From VXYL01 sp965199915 (GTDB taxonomy: Bacteria; Pseudomonadota; Gammaproteobacteria; Pseudomonadales; Azotimanducaceae), in the NCBI GenBank assembly GCA_965199915.1, contig OZ241348.1, positions 496,001 to 560,000 on the forward strand: a stretch of DNA of 64,000 nucleotides. Reading direction: 5' to 3'. Made by a program: the position numbers and the translations under genes. The first letter of the stretch is position 1. The number at the start of each line of letters is the position of its first letter. Positions 1 to 13,012 of this stretch are shown here, in pieces. Below the pieces are notes generated by a model. That model was not told where the DNA came from. It ran no database searches and saw only the letters and a list, made by a program, of their open reading frames with translations.

Positions 1-10
1 AGCGGCATCC

Positions 11-400
11 TCAACCCCCCATCAATCGTTGCGCTTCCCTAAGCAGGGACAGCTGCCGCACTACCCAAGACTTGATGTCATCAAGAACATCGTCGCCGAC
101 GCCGAGCGCGTTGACCAAGCTGTTCGCCAATTGCGATTCCGCCGGGTCGAACTCGTCGTTTGCGTACCCCATCCCGACGACCTCAAGGAGAAACGCTATC
201 CGGCTCATGCGGTCGTCGAACAGGGCGGCGAGTTCATCCAACGGCACGTCCACCGCCTTCACGCCGGGCTGCACCTGGTCGCGAAGCACATCCAGCTGCT
301 CCTGCTCGTCGTCGGCGACGAAGCCATCGGCACGCGCCATCTGCTGGGCATAGTGAAGCAGAGCGCTCTGCTGCCGTTCACTTAGGTACTGTACGAACAC
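11..400 (-). CDS. TerB-like (tellurite-resistance-domain) protein
   Basis: A 129-residue soluble, probably all-helical protein. Residues 23-32 (RADGFVADDE) form the acidic turn typical of TerB-like domains, which are thought to bind metal and often travel with membrane- or chemical-stress genes. The GTG start at 400 is supported by AGGAG six bases upstream. It lies 186 bp downstream of the polyamine operon on the same strand, so it may be read through from it or have its own promoter in the gap 401-586, where I see no other gene. Family assignment rests on pattern only; the precise role is unknown. Confidence 0.65.
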   Translation of the reverse strand: MFVQYLSERQQSALLHYAQQMARADGFVADDEQEQLDVLRDQVQPGVKAVDVPLDELAALFDDRMSRIAFLLEVVGMGYANDEFDPAESQLANSLVNALGVGDDVLDDIKSWVVRQLSLLREAQRLMGG

Positions 401-586
401 GTTAGGCTCCTCTGACTATTCTTGGGCGCTCGTCCGCCCGTGCGGGACGCACCGCCACCTCCCGAACCACCAAGTTCAAGCGTTCCGCCACGCTTCGCTC
501 TTCTCCATGCGCCACTTATAGACCATCCGCGCCTCAATAGCCAGCCCTTTATTTCGCGCCGGCCGGACGGAAACGCCAAGGTGTTA

Positions 587-2293
587 CTAACGCCCTCGAC
601 CGACGGCGTCCGCGAAAAACAACCCCTGGTCGCGTCGCCACGCCTGTTGGTGGTAGTCGTAGACCGCATGGCTGCCGAGCCGGTTCGCGCGCACGGCCTC
701 CATGTCCTTGAAATAGTCGGCGGGGAAGGCGAAGGCGGCTGTCAGCAGCCCGCTGTGCAACCAACCGTCCGCCGGCGTGTCTTGCGCCGCGGCGATGCGG
801 GCGGAAGGCGGCGCGCCCCAAACGGTGCCGATGCTCCAGCCCCACTCGCCGAAACTCGGCACGTTGGCGCGGTACTGCTCCGCTTGGAAGCCGGCGCGCG
901 CCAACGTCTTGCCGATGGAGAGGAACGCCGCCTTGGCGTGAAAGGGCGATGTGGATTGCGTGGCGAACGCGCCGTCGGGCGCGAGCAGTTGCCGCACGCG
1001 GGCGTAGAAGTGGTCGCTGTAGAGGCGGTTCAAATCCGGGTGGTGCGGATCGGGCAGGTCGGCAACGGCCACGTCGAAGCGGGCGTCTTGCGCCGCCAAG
1101 CGCTCCACTTCGACGAACGCATCGCCCTCGATGATCGTCACGCGCGGGTCGATCAGCGCGTTGCCGTTCAAGCGCGTCAGCGTCCGGCTCAGCCACTCGG
1201 GAGCTTGCGGGTCCGCGCCGCGGAACAGACGCAGGAGCAAGGGGTCGATGTCCACCAGCGTCACCGTGGTCGGGTTCCAGCGCAGCACGTCGCGCAGCGC
1301 CATGCCGTCGCCGCCGCCCAGGATCAACACGTTGTCGCGCCGGTTCGCGGCGAGCATGGCCGGCGTGGTGAGATAGGCGTGGTAGATGCGCTCGTCGTTG
1401 GAGGCGAACTGCAACGCGCCGTTCAGGTAGAGGCTGAGCACGTCCGGCTTGCCGGCGGCCAGGTGCCGCTTGGTGACGACGATGTTCTGGTGGGGCGTTT
1501 GCAATCGGTACACCACCCGGTCCTTGAACAGCGTGTCGCCGAGATTCGCCATCCACTCGGTGCCGAACGCCGCGAGCACGACGAGCAGCGCGCCGAGCGC
1601 GCCGTGGCCCGCCCACAGGGCCCCGGCGGGGCGCAAGGCGCGGCGGTACAGCGTGAGAAAGCCCACGCCCACCAAGGTGTTCACCGCGGCCGCGCCCACG
1701 GCCGCGTACACGATGGGCATTTGCAGGCACACCAACACCCACACCGCGGCGCCGACGCCGGCGCCGATGTAGTCCGCGCCGTAGATCGTGCCGAGGTTGT
1801 GCTCAAGACGCCGGGCGTGGACGTGTTCGCGCACCCGGGCGATGAGCGGAATCTCCATGCCGATGAGAAAGCCGATGCCGAAGCCGGCTACGAAGGGCAG
1901 GAAGCGCGAAGCGGTCACCAGCGCGGCGGCGAGGCCGCCTTCCAAGGAAATGGAGACGTCCAAGCCGTACACCGAACGCAACCATTCGGGGAGCGCGTAG
2001 GCGAGGGCGACCGCCGCCGAGAGCAGCAACACCGAACTGCCGCCAAGGGCCGCGATGGCAAGCTCCAGCCAAGCGAAACCGCGGTAGATGGAGGCGATCC
2101 ACTTGGCGGCGAACGCGCCCAGCCCCATCGCCACGATCATCAGCCCGATCATGGCGTACAGGGTGGGTTCCACCGCGCCGAGCACGCGCCCGGCGTAGTG
2201 GGCCATCAGGTACTCGTAGACCAAGCCGCAGGCCGCCACCAAGCCCATCGCGCCGAGCAGCGCGACATCGTGCAGGCGGGTGTTGCGGGCCAC
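587..2293 (-). CDS. speE: polyamine aminopropyltransferase with N-terminal membrane domain
   Basis: Membrane-anchored spermidine-synthase-like enzyme of about 568 residues. It is expected to transfer aminopropyl from decarboxylated AdoMet to a diamine. The first ~210 residues hold six or seven hydrophobic helices. The catalytic part carries the AdoMet-fold loop LILGGGDGMALRD (about residue 322), the ribose-binding acid in LVDIDP (about 346) and the catalytic motif DLPDPHHPDLNRLYS (about 411). No ATG suits the start; GTG at 2293 keeps the first helix and lies 74 bp after the DUF350 gene, but its ribosome site is weak. It is the last gene of the speD operon, which fits since SpeD makes the aminopropyl donor. 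Membrane-fused SpeE is a known variant, larger than the ~290-residue soluble enzyme. Confidence 0.85.
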   Translation of the reverse strand: MARNTRLHDVALLGAMGLVAACGLVYEYLMAHYAGRVLGAVEPTLYAMIGLMIVAMGLGAFAAKWIASIYRGFAWLELAIAALGGSSVLLLSAAVALAYALPEWLRSVYGLDVSISLEGGLAAALVTASRFLPFVAGFGIGFLIGMEIPLIARVREHVHARRLEHNLGTIYGADYIGAGVGAAVWVLVCLQMPIVYAAVGAAAVNTLVGVGFLTLYRRALRPAGALWAGHGALGALLVVLAAFGTEWMANLGDTLFKDRVVYRLQTPHQNIVVTKRHLAAGKPDVLSLYLNGALQFASNDERIYHAYLTTPAMLAANRRDNVLILGGGDGMALRDVLRWNPTTVTLVDIDPLLLRLFRGADPQAPEWLSRTLTRLNGNALIDPRVTIIEGDAFVEVERLAAQDARFDVAVADLPDPHHPDLNRLYSDHFYARVRQLLAPDGAFATQSTSPFHAKAAFLSIGKTLARAGFQAEQYRANVPSFGEWGWSIGTVWGAPPSARIAAAQDTPADGWLHSGLLTAAFAFPADYFKDMEAVRANRLGSHAVYDYHQQAWRRDQGLFFADAVGRGR

Positions 2294-2367
2294 TTCGCGG
2301 CGCGGCGCCGGCGCGTCTTCGAGTTTTCTTGGCGGGTTGTCGCGGGTGGGGAGGGCGGGGTGGCTTC

Positions 2368-3267
2368 TCAGCCGGCGACGGCGCGGATGATCAATCCGAT
2401 GCCGACGAAAACGGTGGCCTCGATGGCGGCCACGCCCACGTTGCGCTGCTTGTCCACTTCGTCCACCACGTTGACGCCGCGCAGAATGACCGCCTGCGCC
2501 AGCATGGAGAGCCCGAGCAGCGCGGCGGCAAGCACCACGGCCCACACGAACCACGCCACATAGGCGAGCCAAGCGGCCGCGTCCACGCCGGCGACGAACG
2601 ACACCATGCCGCCGGCGGCGGACGCCGCCAAAGCGGTGCCGACAAGATGCCCCGCGTAGCGCACGCCGAGCGCCGTGTTGCCGCCCTCGATGGCCGACTG
2701 CCAGCGCTCCCCGTTGTGGCGGTGGGCGTAGATGGCCGCCCGCACCCGCGTGACGGCGAGCACGACGATTTGCGCCAGCAGGAACGTCGCCACCACGGAC
2801 GCCAGCGCTTGCATCAAGCTGTCGTCCTCCGCCCAGTTGATGGCGCCGTTGATCACCACGCCGAGCGCCACCAGATTGGCCGCCTGCACCGTCCCGGCGG
2901 CGGCGTTCTGCGCCTTGATCGCGTTCTTCAAGGAAAACCTGTGGAACACCAAGCCATCGTTGATCAGCATGCCCAGCTTGAGGAGCAGCAAACCCACCGC
3001 CGCGAATGCGGCCACCGCGCCGAGTTCGGACAGCAAATCCGGGGCGGCGTCTCCCGCCGCCGCCGCGGCAAGCACCAGCGCCACCGCCACCACGCCGCCG
3101 GCGAGCGCCAGACCGAACGCGAGGTTGTCCTTCTCCGCCAGTTCGTCGCGCGTGTCCACGCCGAACAGCGCCCCCGCGCCGTAGCGCAAGGCGCACATCG
3201 CGGCGACGGCGATGGCCAAATCCAACGCCACCACGCCCCACAGCCACAGGCTCAGCGAATCGATCAT
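2368..3267 (-). CDS. DUF350 family membrane protein
   Basis: A 299-residue integral membrane protein with about eight hydrophobic segments. The composition and the duplicated arrangement (two similar halves, each starting with a helix pair) match the DUF350 family. A charged loop AHRHNGERWQSAIEGGNTALG near residue 185 separates the halves. It sits between a lipoprotein-like gene and the membrane-fused SpeE in one minus-strand operon headed by speD. From general knowledge, DUF350, SpeE and SpeD genes recur together, sometimes with PspA-type envelope-stress proteins, suggesting a membrane-associated polyamine function; the molecular activity is unknown. Confidence 0.8.
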   Translation of the reverse strand: MIDSLSLWLWGVVALDLAIAVAAMCALRYGAGALFGVDTRDELAEKDNLAFGLALAGGVVAVALVLAAAAAGDAAPDLLSELGAVAAFAAVGLLLLKLGMLINDGLVFHRFSLKNAIKAQNAAAGTVQAANLVALGVVINGAINWAEDDSLMQALASVVATFLLAQIVVLAVTRVRAAIYAHRHNGERWQSAIEGGNTALGVRYAGHLVGTALAASAAGGMVSFVAGVDAAAWLAYVAWFVWAVVLAAALLGLSMLAQAVILRGVNVVDEVDKQRNVGVAAIEATVFVGIGLIIRAVAG

Positions 3268-3315
3268 CTGGTCTCCTCTTGCTTGCTGGCGCTTGCTGGG
3301 CTTGCCCGCGCGGCG

Positions 3316-4386
3316 CTATTTGCCCCGCCGCGGACCGCGGAAGCCGCCGCCGCCAAAGCCGCGCACGGACGCCGGCCGGCTGGTGCGGCCGCTGGCGCCG
3401 AAACGGCCGGCGCTCGCCCGGTTCGTCGTCGCGCCCGGGCGGCTGCCGGTGCTGGCGAATTTTTGCCGCTGCACGCTGGTGGAAGCCCCTTGGCGGCGGC
3501 GGTCGTAGGGGCTGCGGAAGCTGCGGCCCTGGGATGCGAACTTGCGCTTGGCCGTGGACTCCACTTGGCGCTGCTGTTGCCGTCCCGCCGGCGAGGTGTA
3601 GTTGCGGCGGCCGTAATCGTGGTAGTAGCTGTAGTTGCGTCCGCCCGCCCAAGCGCCGTAGCCGATGCGCGGCCCGCCGAGCAAATCGCGGATCAAGGCG
3701 AACTGGCCGTACCACACCCAGAACGAGTTGCCGCCGGAATCCGTGCGCCACTGGCCGTAGTTCGGATTGCCCACCAGCTGGCTGCCGGGGCCGAAGTCCC
3801 CGGCGTTGTTGGCGCTTCGGGACGCGCTCTTGGAGGCGGCGTCCACGCGGGGCAGCGCGCCGTCGGACAAGTCCGCCAACACGTTGAGCGGATCGCTCAA
3901 GGCGCGGTTGAACTCGGCCGGGTCCACGGCGGCGGCGAGACTGTCGAGTTCCTCGGCCACGGGAACGTATTCCTGTTGCGCGGCGCCCGCTGCCGGCAAG
4001 GCGGCGCGCAAGTCTTGCGCGCGGGTGGTCAAGCCTTGGTACAACGTGCCCTCGCGCGTGGCCTCGCGCTCCAGCACGCGGGCGAGGTCGCGCAGTTCCG
4101 GCTTGGCGTCCGCCACCTTCGCCGCGTATTGCTTGATCAGGGCGGCGTTGCGCAGCGCACCGCGGTCGAGCTGTTCGCCGAGGCGGGCGACCGCGCCTTC
4201 CAACCGGACGACCGCGGCCTCCACGCGATCATGCAGGCCGCCGTCGCCGCAGGCGTAGAGGCCGAAGGCGAGCAGCAAGGGCCAAGCCGGCCTGCGCCAC
4301 CGGGCGGCGTGTTTGGAGCGGCCGCCGACGGCGCTTTGCCGAATGGCATTGGGCTTGGATCGAGCTGGTCGGCGTCCGTTCGCCAT
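3316..4386 (-). CDS. conserved lipoprotein-like protein of the DUF350/spe cluster
   Basis: About 356 residues from ATG 4386, 8 bp after the end of speD. Residues 30-47 are a basic stretch followed by a hydrophobic run ending FGLYACGDG, which resembles a lipobox with an unusual Tyr at -2. Then comes a long helical, coiled-coil-like region (about 50-190), a Gly/Tyr/Trp-rich section with QLVGNPNYGQW, NSFWVWYGQF and YSYYHDYGRRNY (about 210-265), and a basic Arg/Gly/Ser-rich low-complexity tail ending GFRGPRRGK. The layout suggests a secreted or envelope-attached protein with a disordered basic tail. I recognise it as a companion type in DUF350/spermidine-synthase neighbourhoods but cannot name a function. 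Confidence 0.7.
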   Translation of the reverse strand: MANGRRPARSKPNAIRQSAVGGRSKHAARWRRPAWPLLLAFGLYACGDGGLHDRVEAAVVRLEGAVARLGEQLDRGALRNAALIKQYAAKVADAKPELRDLARVLEREATREGTLYQGLTTRAQDLRAALPAAGAAQQEYVPVAEELDSLAAAVDPAEFNRALSDPLNVLADLSDGALPRVDAASKSASRSANNAGDFGPGSQLVGNPNYGQWRTDSGGNSFWVWYGQFALIRDLLGGPRIGYGAWAGGRNYSYYHDYGRRNYTSPAGRQQQRQVESTAKRKFASQGRSFRSPYDRRRQGASTSVQRQKFASTGSRPGATTNRASAGRFGASGRTSRPASVRGFGGGGFRGPRRGK

Positions 4387-4394
4387 CGTCTTCG

Positions 4395-4790
4395 CTACCC
4401 GTTCCCGTGCGCGGGACGCGCCACCGACCGCACCGACACCCGCGCCTGCGGCGCGGCCTGGGCGATCACCTCGGCGGCCCGGTCGGCGTCGCAGCCACCG
4501 CACATGAACACGTCGAAAGCGGCGTAGCCGGCCTCCGGCCAAGTGTGTACGGTGATGTGCGATTCGGCGAGCAACGCCACGCCGGTGACGCCGCCGCCGC
4601 TGCCAAAGCCGTGCATGTGGCAGGAGAGCACGGTTGCCCCGCCAGCGCCGGCGGCGCGGCGCAGCAGGGTCTCCAACGCGGTCGCGTCGTACCGCGCTTG
4701 GGCGCCAAAGCACTCGATCAGCACATGCCGTCCGCCACCCGCAGCCGCGAGCGCGTTGTGAACCGATTGCTGCGATGCTACCGTAAGCAT
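4395..4790 (-). CDS. speD: S-adenosylmethionine decarboxylase proenzyme
   Basis: Small prokaryotic (SpeH-type) AdoMet decarboxylase of about 131 residues. The motif LLAESHITVHTWPE contains the serine (about residue 77) at which the proenzyme cleaves itself to form the pyruvoyl group. The downstream FMCGGCDA carries the catalytic cysteine region. Start ATG 4790 (MLTVASQQ) is preferred; ATG 4799 adds three residues. It is the first gene of a four-gene minus-strand operon ending with the membrane-fused SpeE, for which it makes decarboxylated AdoMet. The gap 4791-4855 separates it from a divergent membrane-protein gene and must hold its promoter. Confidence 0.9.
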   Translation of the reverse strand: MLTVASQQSVHNALAAAGGGRHVLIECFGAQARYDATALETLLRRAAGAGGATVLSCHMHGFGSGGGVTGVALLAESHITVHTWPEAGYAAFDVFMCGGCDADRAAEVIAQAAPQARVSVRSVARPAHGNG

Positions 4791-4855
4791 GGAGCGCATG
4801 GTACGGGCATCCGCCAGTGGTAGCAAATGCAATTACCTGAGCCGCGACAGGGGTT

Positions 4856-6976
4856 ATGTTAGGACAAAATATGTCGTCAGGCGGCCAAATTGCCCTGCGG
4901 GAGAAGCGCCCGGCGCTGCGGTCCTTGTCGCGATGGCAAGCGCTGGTGCCGGGCGTTCTGCTCTTGGCTACGTTGGCCACCACCTTCCTATTCGGCCACG
5001 ACCGCGGCTACTTCTACCGGCCCGACCACCCCGAACTGTTGCGCGGCGCGAACACACCTCACAACTACGAGTCATCGCAAACGCTCTCCATCGCGGCCAA
5101 CCTGTCGCCGCGGGACGGCTTTCTGCTGTTCATTCAGCAACACACCTTGCCGGGCGGTGTGCAGAAGCACCTCTTGTACGGCCGCTTCCCGGTCGTGAAT
5201 TATGCGTTGGTCAAACTCTCCCTCTTGCCATTCGGCGACGACAAATCCGCGGGCATCCACGCCGCGAGAATGTTGATGTTGCTGTTTTTCTCCGCTGCGG
5301 CAGTGCTGGCCTTTGATGCCATCCGGCGCCTTGCGCGCGATCCGTGGATCGCGTTGCTTGCGGTGACTTTCGCTTTCTCCTCCACCTACTGCTTGTTCTA
5401 CAACGACGCGATCGACACGGAGGGGTCTCCCTTGCTGTTCGCCATGGCGGTGGCGTTTCACGGCATGGTCGTGTTTGCGCAGGAGCGGCGTTTCGCGCAA
5501 CTGCTGGTGAAGACGGCCGTCGCGCTGCTGTTGGATTGGCATGTGTACGGCCTGCTGTTCGCGTTCGTTGCTGCGGGAACGGTGGTGGAGCTTGTCCGCG
5601 CTCGAGGCGCCGTGCGGGCGCTGGCCCGCAGCCGCTATCTCGGCGTAGGCGTCTTCGCGCTGCTCTTTGGCGTCGCGGTGCTTGGTTTCAATTTGGTCAA
5701 CGAATACCGGGTCTTGGACGGCGAGAGAACCCTCGCTGACTTGCCGTCGTTCGACTCGATGCTCAGACGCACCGGCGCACGGTCCATTGGCACCGCTTTG
5801 ACTTTGGACTTGGCTTTTTTCGAGCGGCAGTTCCACTTGATCGGTTTGCTGATGTCGATGCCCTACGCGCTGGCGTCCGTTGTGTCGGCTTCTTTGGGGA
5901 ACGCGGAAAATGAAACAGTCGCCTGGCGCGTCTTCTTGAGCGTGGGCGTGGTCTTCACGGCGTGCGCGGTGGTTGGCTCGGTCGCTTTGCAGGTGCGGCG
6001 AAGGAGGCGCGGCGTCGACACGCGCGGCGCGTGGTTGTTCGCCGCGCTTTGCGCCTCGGGATTCTGCTATAGCGTGGCGTTGTGGCAGAGCACCGCGCTG
6101 CACACGCAAGAGGTCTTGGCCTACATCGGAGTCCCCCTCGCACTGTACTCGATGTTTGGCAGCGCGGTTCGCCGCCTGTGCGGCGAGCGCGCCGTTCCGG
6201 CGCTCGCGGTCGTCGGCGTTGCCGTCTTCGCGTTGTCCAGCTACCAAATGCGCGACCTCGGGCACAGCGTAGCAGCTGCGGAGCGTCAACGCCTGCTCGT
6301 GCGCGACCTTGCGGCAGTCAGCCCGATCACGCGCGGCCAGGGCAACGTGTGCGTGTTGCCAAGCTGGGAGGCGGTCGAGACGCTCGATGGTTCCTACTTG
6401 GCGGTTGACTACCTGCTTGCCGGCAGCAATCTGGTGTACGGCGATCCGAGACGAGGGGAATGCCCCGTCGCCGCGGACTTCATGCTAGGCGCGAAACGCG
6501 ACCAAGATGCGGAGTTGCTCACGCCGCAAAACCAGTTCCTCTTTCTGCACCGGTCTTTCGACGCCGTCGCTTCGTACGAGGCGCAGTGGCGAGCGCTTGT
6601 TTCCCGCGAGCCGTTGGCGCGCGCCGCCTTCGACGTTTACGTCTACATGGACAGGCGCGTGTTGCGCTACGCCAGAGCCCCGTGCGTGTGGGAAGACACC
6701 GAAGGTATTTTCCGGTTGACCATTTTCCCGAAAGACAAGACGCTTCTTCCCGCGCACCGAAGGCCTCACGAGTCGTTTTTGGAGGGCTACCGCTTTACGC
6801 AAGAAGACGGCGTGATGTTCAACGGCAAGTGCATGTTCTCAATCGTTCTCCCGCCGTACCACATCGTCAACGCAACGACGGGACAGTCCAACCGGGCCAA
6901 GGCGGATGGGGACTGGGGCGTGTGGCTGCCGATCGATCTTCCCGCCGAAGAGTCCGGAGACCAAGGCGGCCAATAG
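4856..6976 (+). CDS. large GT-C-like integral membrane protein
   Basis: A membrane protein of 701-706 residues with one N-terminal anchor, about nine further hydrophobic helices to residue ~470, and a large soluble C-terminal domain. The first extracytoplasmic loop contains acidic and aromatic residues (GHDRGYFYRPDHPELLRG), as in polytopic glycosyltransferases of the GT-C fold, but I see no decisive family motif. ATG 4856 has AGGGG just upstream; ATG 4871 has AGGA seven bases upstream and is equally likely. It is divergent from speD and convergent with metH. It resembles the two paralogues at 10.9 and 17.3 kb in architecture but not closely in sequence. A role in surface polysaccharide or lipid glycosylation is an inference. 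Confidence 0.6.
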   Translation: MLGQNMSSGGQIALREKRPALRSLSRWQALVPGVLLLATLATTFLFGHDRGYFYRPDHPELLRGANTPHNYESSQTLSIAANLSPRDGFLLFIQQHTLPGGVQKHLLYGRFPVVNYALVKLSLLPFGDDKSAGIHAARMLMLLFFSAAAVLAFDAIRRLARDPWIALLAVTFAFSSTYCLFYNDAIDTEGSPLLFAMAVAFHGMVVFAQERRFAQLLVKTAVALLLDWHVYGLLFAFVAAGTVVELVRARGAVRALARSRYLGVGVFALLFGVAVLGFNLVNEYRVLDGERTLADLPSFDSMLRRTGARSIGTALTLDLAFFERQFHLIGLLMSMPYALASVVSASLGNAENETVAWRVFLSVGVVFTACAVVGSVALQVRRRRRGVDTRGAWLFAALCASGFCYSVALWQSTALHTQEVLAYIGVPLALYSMFGSAVRRLCGERAVPALAVVGVAVFALSSYQMRDLGHSVAAAERQRLLVRDLAAVSPITRGQGNVCVLPSWEAVETLDGSYLAVDYLLAGSNLVYGDPRRGECPVAADFMLGAKRDQDAELLTPQNQFLFLHRSFDAVASYEAQWRALVSREPLARAAFDVYVYMDRRVLRYARAPCVWEDTEGIFRLTIFPKDKTLLPAHRRPHESFLEGYRFTQEDGVMFNGKCMFSIVLPPYHIVNATTGQSNRAKADGDWGVWLPIDLPAEESGDQGGQ

Positions 6977-7020
6977 GAGGCGGTCGGTTGGAAACGCCAT
7001 TTAAGGCAAAGAACGCGCTG

Positions 7021-10671
<3,651 letters not shown>

Positions 10672-10851
10672 CGGCGGTGGTGTTCTGCTTGAGCGGAGGC
10701 GATTTTACGTCCGCGGTTCCCAGGTGTGCGTTGTTAAAAACCGAAGGTATGAAGTTTGCTCATGGGTGACGTGACGAAAGCGCTCGCAGTCGCCTCTCGG
10801 CAACCGCACGCGTGCCTCAGTCGATGGTGTGTGGGTCGCCTGGGTCGCTGG

Positions 10852-10879
10852 TTGTTGCGTCGGTTGGAGCAGTTATGAT
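10852..10879 (+). promoter_or_regulatory. candidate sigma70-type promoter of GT-C copy 1
   Basis: TTGTTG (10852-10857), a 16-bp spacer and TATGAT (10874-10879) lie about 28 bp before the likely start at 10907. The paralogous copy at 17.2 kb keeps the same boxes, which supports function. The gap 10672-10906 between divergent metH and this gene holds nothing else I can support. Confidence 0.4.
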
Positions 10880-10906
10880 CGATGGTGCCCGGCGCTGGTC
10901 CAAAAC

Positions 10907-12988
10907 ATGACCTCACGTCCATTTTCCATGCGTACCGGCACACTGGTTTGGAGCCGTGCCGCGACCGGCGCGCACAAGGTGTGGCTGCCGGTTCTTCTCG
11001 GCCTGTTGACCTGTGCTTTGGTTGCTGTCGCGCAAAGCCAATACGGTCCCGCCGTGGACCCCGACAGCGCCTACTACTACCACCTAGCGCATCTTTATGC
11101 TCGCGGGGAGCTTGTCCAAGCCTCCTATTCTCCGCTCTACCCCATGCTGCTGGCGCTCGGCCGCGTTGTCGGTTTGCCGTTGGATTGGGTGGCCACCTGC
11201 GTTAACGCGTTGGCATTCGGCCTCACGGTCGGTGTCGTGGCGTTGTGGGTTCGAAAGCGCGGCGCCTCCTTGTTTCTCACTGCTTGGGCGGGGCTGTTGT
11301 GCGGCACGTCCGTGCTGGCCCACTTGGCGGCTTTCGCTTTGACCGAGCCCGTGTGCGTTGCCCTTGTGACACTGTCCCTGTTCGCCTTGGACGCGTTTCT
11401 GGGTGGAAGTCGTCGCAAAGTTCTGTGCTTGGCTGTGGCGACGGCCGCCGTCGCGGCCGCCGGCCTCGCCCGGATTGCCGTGGCCGTGCCTCTGGCTTGT
11501 GTGTTGGCGATCTTTCTGGGCATGCGTATTTCGTCGTGGTGGCGGCGTTTCGGCACTGCCGCCGTCGTTGGCGCTTGCGCGCTGGCCCCTGCGACTGCTT
11601 CGCTCTTGTATTGGCTGCTGGCCGGGCCCGCGCATCCACGGGCGGGATTTTCGATGGACGGCGCCTGGTCGCAGGTGGTGGGAGAGCTGCTGAGGTGGTT
11701 GCTGACGCCGGCGGGCATCGGGCACTTGAATGATGGGATTCACAAAATCGCCGGTCCATCCGTTGGCGTTGGCCTCGGGTTGAAGACGGCGTTGCTGTGC
11801 GTCTTGGGCCTTCTTTGCGGTGCGCTTGCGGTCATGACGCGTCGTTACTCGCATCCCGCTGGGGCGCGCACGTTTGGCTTGATCGTCACGTTCCTTGCCG
11901 TGTACGCCGGCTTCGTGGTCGTCTTGCTGTTTGCCATGGACGCGCGTTTTGACCAACGTTTTCTTGCGCCCTTGTACGCGCCCGGTGTCGTTGCGGCCAC
12001 CTTGGTCTTGCAGGGATGTGTCGGTAGGACGACGGGGTTGTTCGTGGATGCGAGGGCGGCTCGGTGGTCGCGACGAGCGTTCGTCGCCTTGGGCTGGTGC
12101 GGAGCGCTCGGTGGCCTTGCCGCGTGCCAAGGCGCGAAGCTCCACCACCAGCTTGTGGCCACTTACGACAACATGCGGCTGCAAGCGACGCAAGGAAGGG
12201 GGTATTCGGCTAAGAGGTGGCGACAATCGGAGACGATGAACTTCCTGCGGGAGTCCCTTCCGGCTGGGAGCTGGGTCATGGTGGAAGAACACGGAGCGGT
12301 GAGATATGCGTTGAATCGCTTGGGCGCGCGCGATGGGCCACGCGATCACACCGTTGTCGCAACGCCACCGCGCGGATCCCCCGCGCACATTAGGGCGTGG
12401 TTCCTGCAGCACAGCAACCCCCGTGGGGAAACGTATGTGGTGTGGTTTCACGATTTGCGCCAGCCAGGCTACATGCGCGTGGGGGACGACAGGTCGCGCC
12501 GCTTGCTGTCTTATGTCGGGACGCCGGGTTTGCGGGTCTTGAGAGCGTTCAAGGACGGCGTGGTTCTTCACGCACCGCCGCTGGATGCGCGGCGCGAGGG
12601 TGACGTCTTAAGAGCCTCTTCCCTGAAGGACGCTGTCTTGGCGGGCGTTTTGGCCGGTGCCCGAAAGCTGCATTCCGGTCGAGCTTTCGATTTGTACCAG
12701 ATCAGCAACCTGTTGTACTCAGGGGATCGGATCGGCAACCAGCTCATCTATTCGTTCCGCGATTGTGGCCGCCTGCCGCCCGCCCCGGTCTTCTTGCACG
12801 TTGTGCCTGTCGACACGGCGGATCTGCCGGCTTGGCGCGCGCGCTACGGCTTCGACAATCTGGACCACGAGTTCGCCGATGGACGCCGTTACATCTACCC
12901 GGGGTGCTTGGCGATTCTCGACTTGCCCAGCTACCGAGTGAAGAGCATCCGCACCGGCGAGTACGATGGGCCGCTTCGCTCCTTGTAA
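10907..12988 (+). CDS. GT-C-like polytopic membrane protein, copy 1
   Basis: About 693 residues from ATG 10907 (or 686 from ATG 10928, the start best conserved with copy 2). There are roughly ten membrane helices in the first ~400 residues. The first periplasmic loop, PAVDPDSAYYYHLAHLYARG, holds the acidic DPDS motif typical of GT-39/ArnT-like glycosyltransferases, and SPLYPMLLALGR follows. The C-terminal ~290 residues are soluble. It is intact, unlike its near-identical paralogue at 17.3-19.2 kb. It is convergent with the following carboxypeptidase-regulatory-repeat gene. Enzymatic activity and substrate are unknown; lipid-linked sugar transfer is the family expectation. Confidence 0.65.
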   Translation: MTSRPFSMRTGTLVWSRAATGAHKVWLPVLLGLLTCALVAVAQSQYGPAVDPDSAYYYHLAHLYARGELVQASYSPLYPMLLALGRVVGLPLDWVATCVNALAFGLTVGVVALWVRKRGASLFLTAWAGLLCGTSVLAHLAAFALTEPVCVALVTLSLFALDAFLGGSRRKVLCLAVATAAVAAAGLARIAVAVPLACVLAIFLGMRISSWWRRFGTAAVVGACALAPATASLLYWLLAGPAHPRAGFSMDGAWSQVVGELLRWLLTPAGIGHLNDGIHKIAGPSVGVGLGLKTALLCVLGLLCGALAVMTRRYSHPAGARTFGLIVTFLAVYAGFVVVLLFAMDARFDQRFLAPLYAPGVVAATLVLQGCVGRTTGLFVDARAARWSRRAFVALGWCGALGGLAACQGAKLHHQLVATYDNMRLQATQGRGYSAKRWRQSETMNFLRESLPAGSWVMVEEHGAVRYALNRLGARDGPRDHTVVATPPRGSPAHIRAWFLQHSNPRGETYVVWFHDLRQPGYMRVGDDRSRRLLSYVGTPGLRVLRAFKDGVVLHAPPLDARREGDVLRASSLKDAVLAGVLAGARKLHSGRAFDLYQISNLLYSGDRIGNQLIYSFRDCGRLPPAPVFLHVVPVDTADLPAWRARYGFDNLDHEFADGRRYIYPGCLAILDLPSYRVKSIRTGEYDGPLRSL

Positions 12989-13012
12989 CGCGGCCGAGCG
13001 ACCGCTCGCCGT

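Noticed and set aside
422..4527. Long + strand open frames over the polyamine operon
   Set aside because: Low-complexity His/Arg/Gly text opposite well-supported SpeE, DUF350 and lipoprotein genes.
10672..10851. Possible cobalamin or SAH/SAM riboswitch upstream of metH
   Set aside because: I could not find a B12-box or a convincing conserved core in this gap; a covariance-model search would decide.
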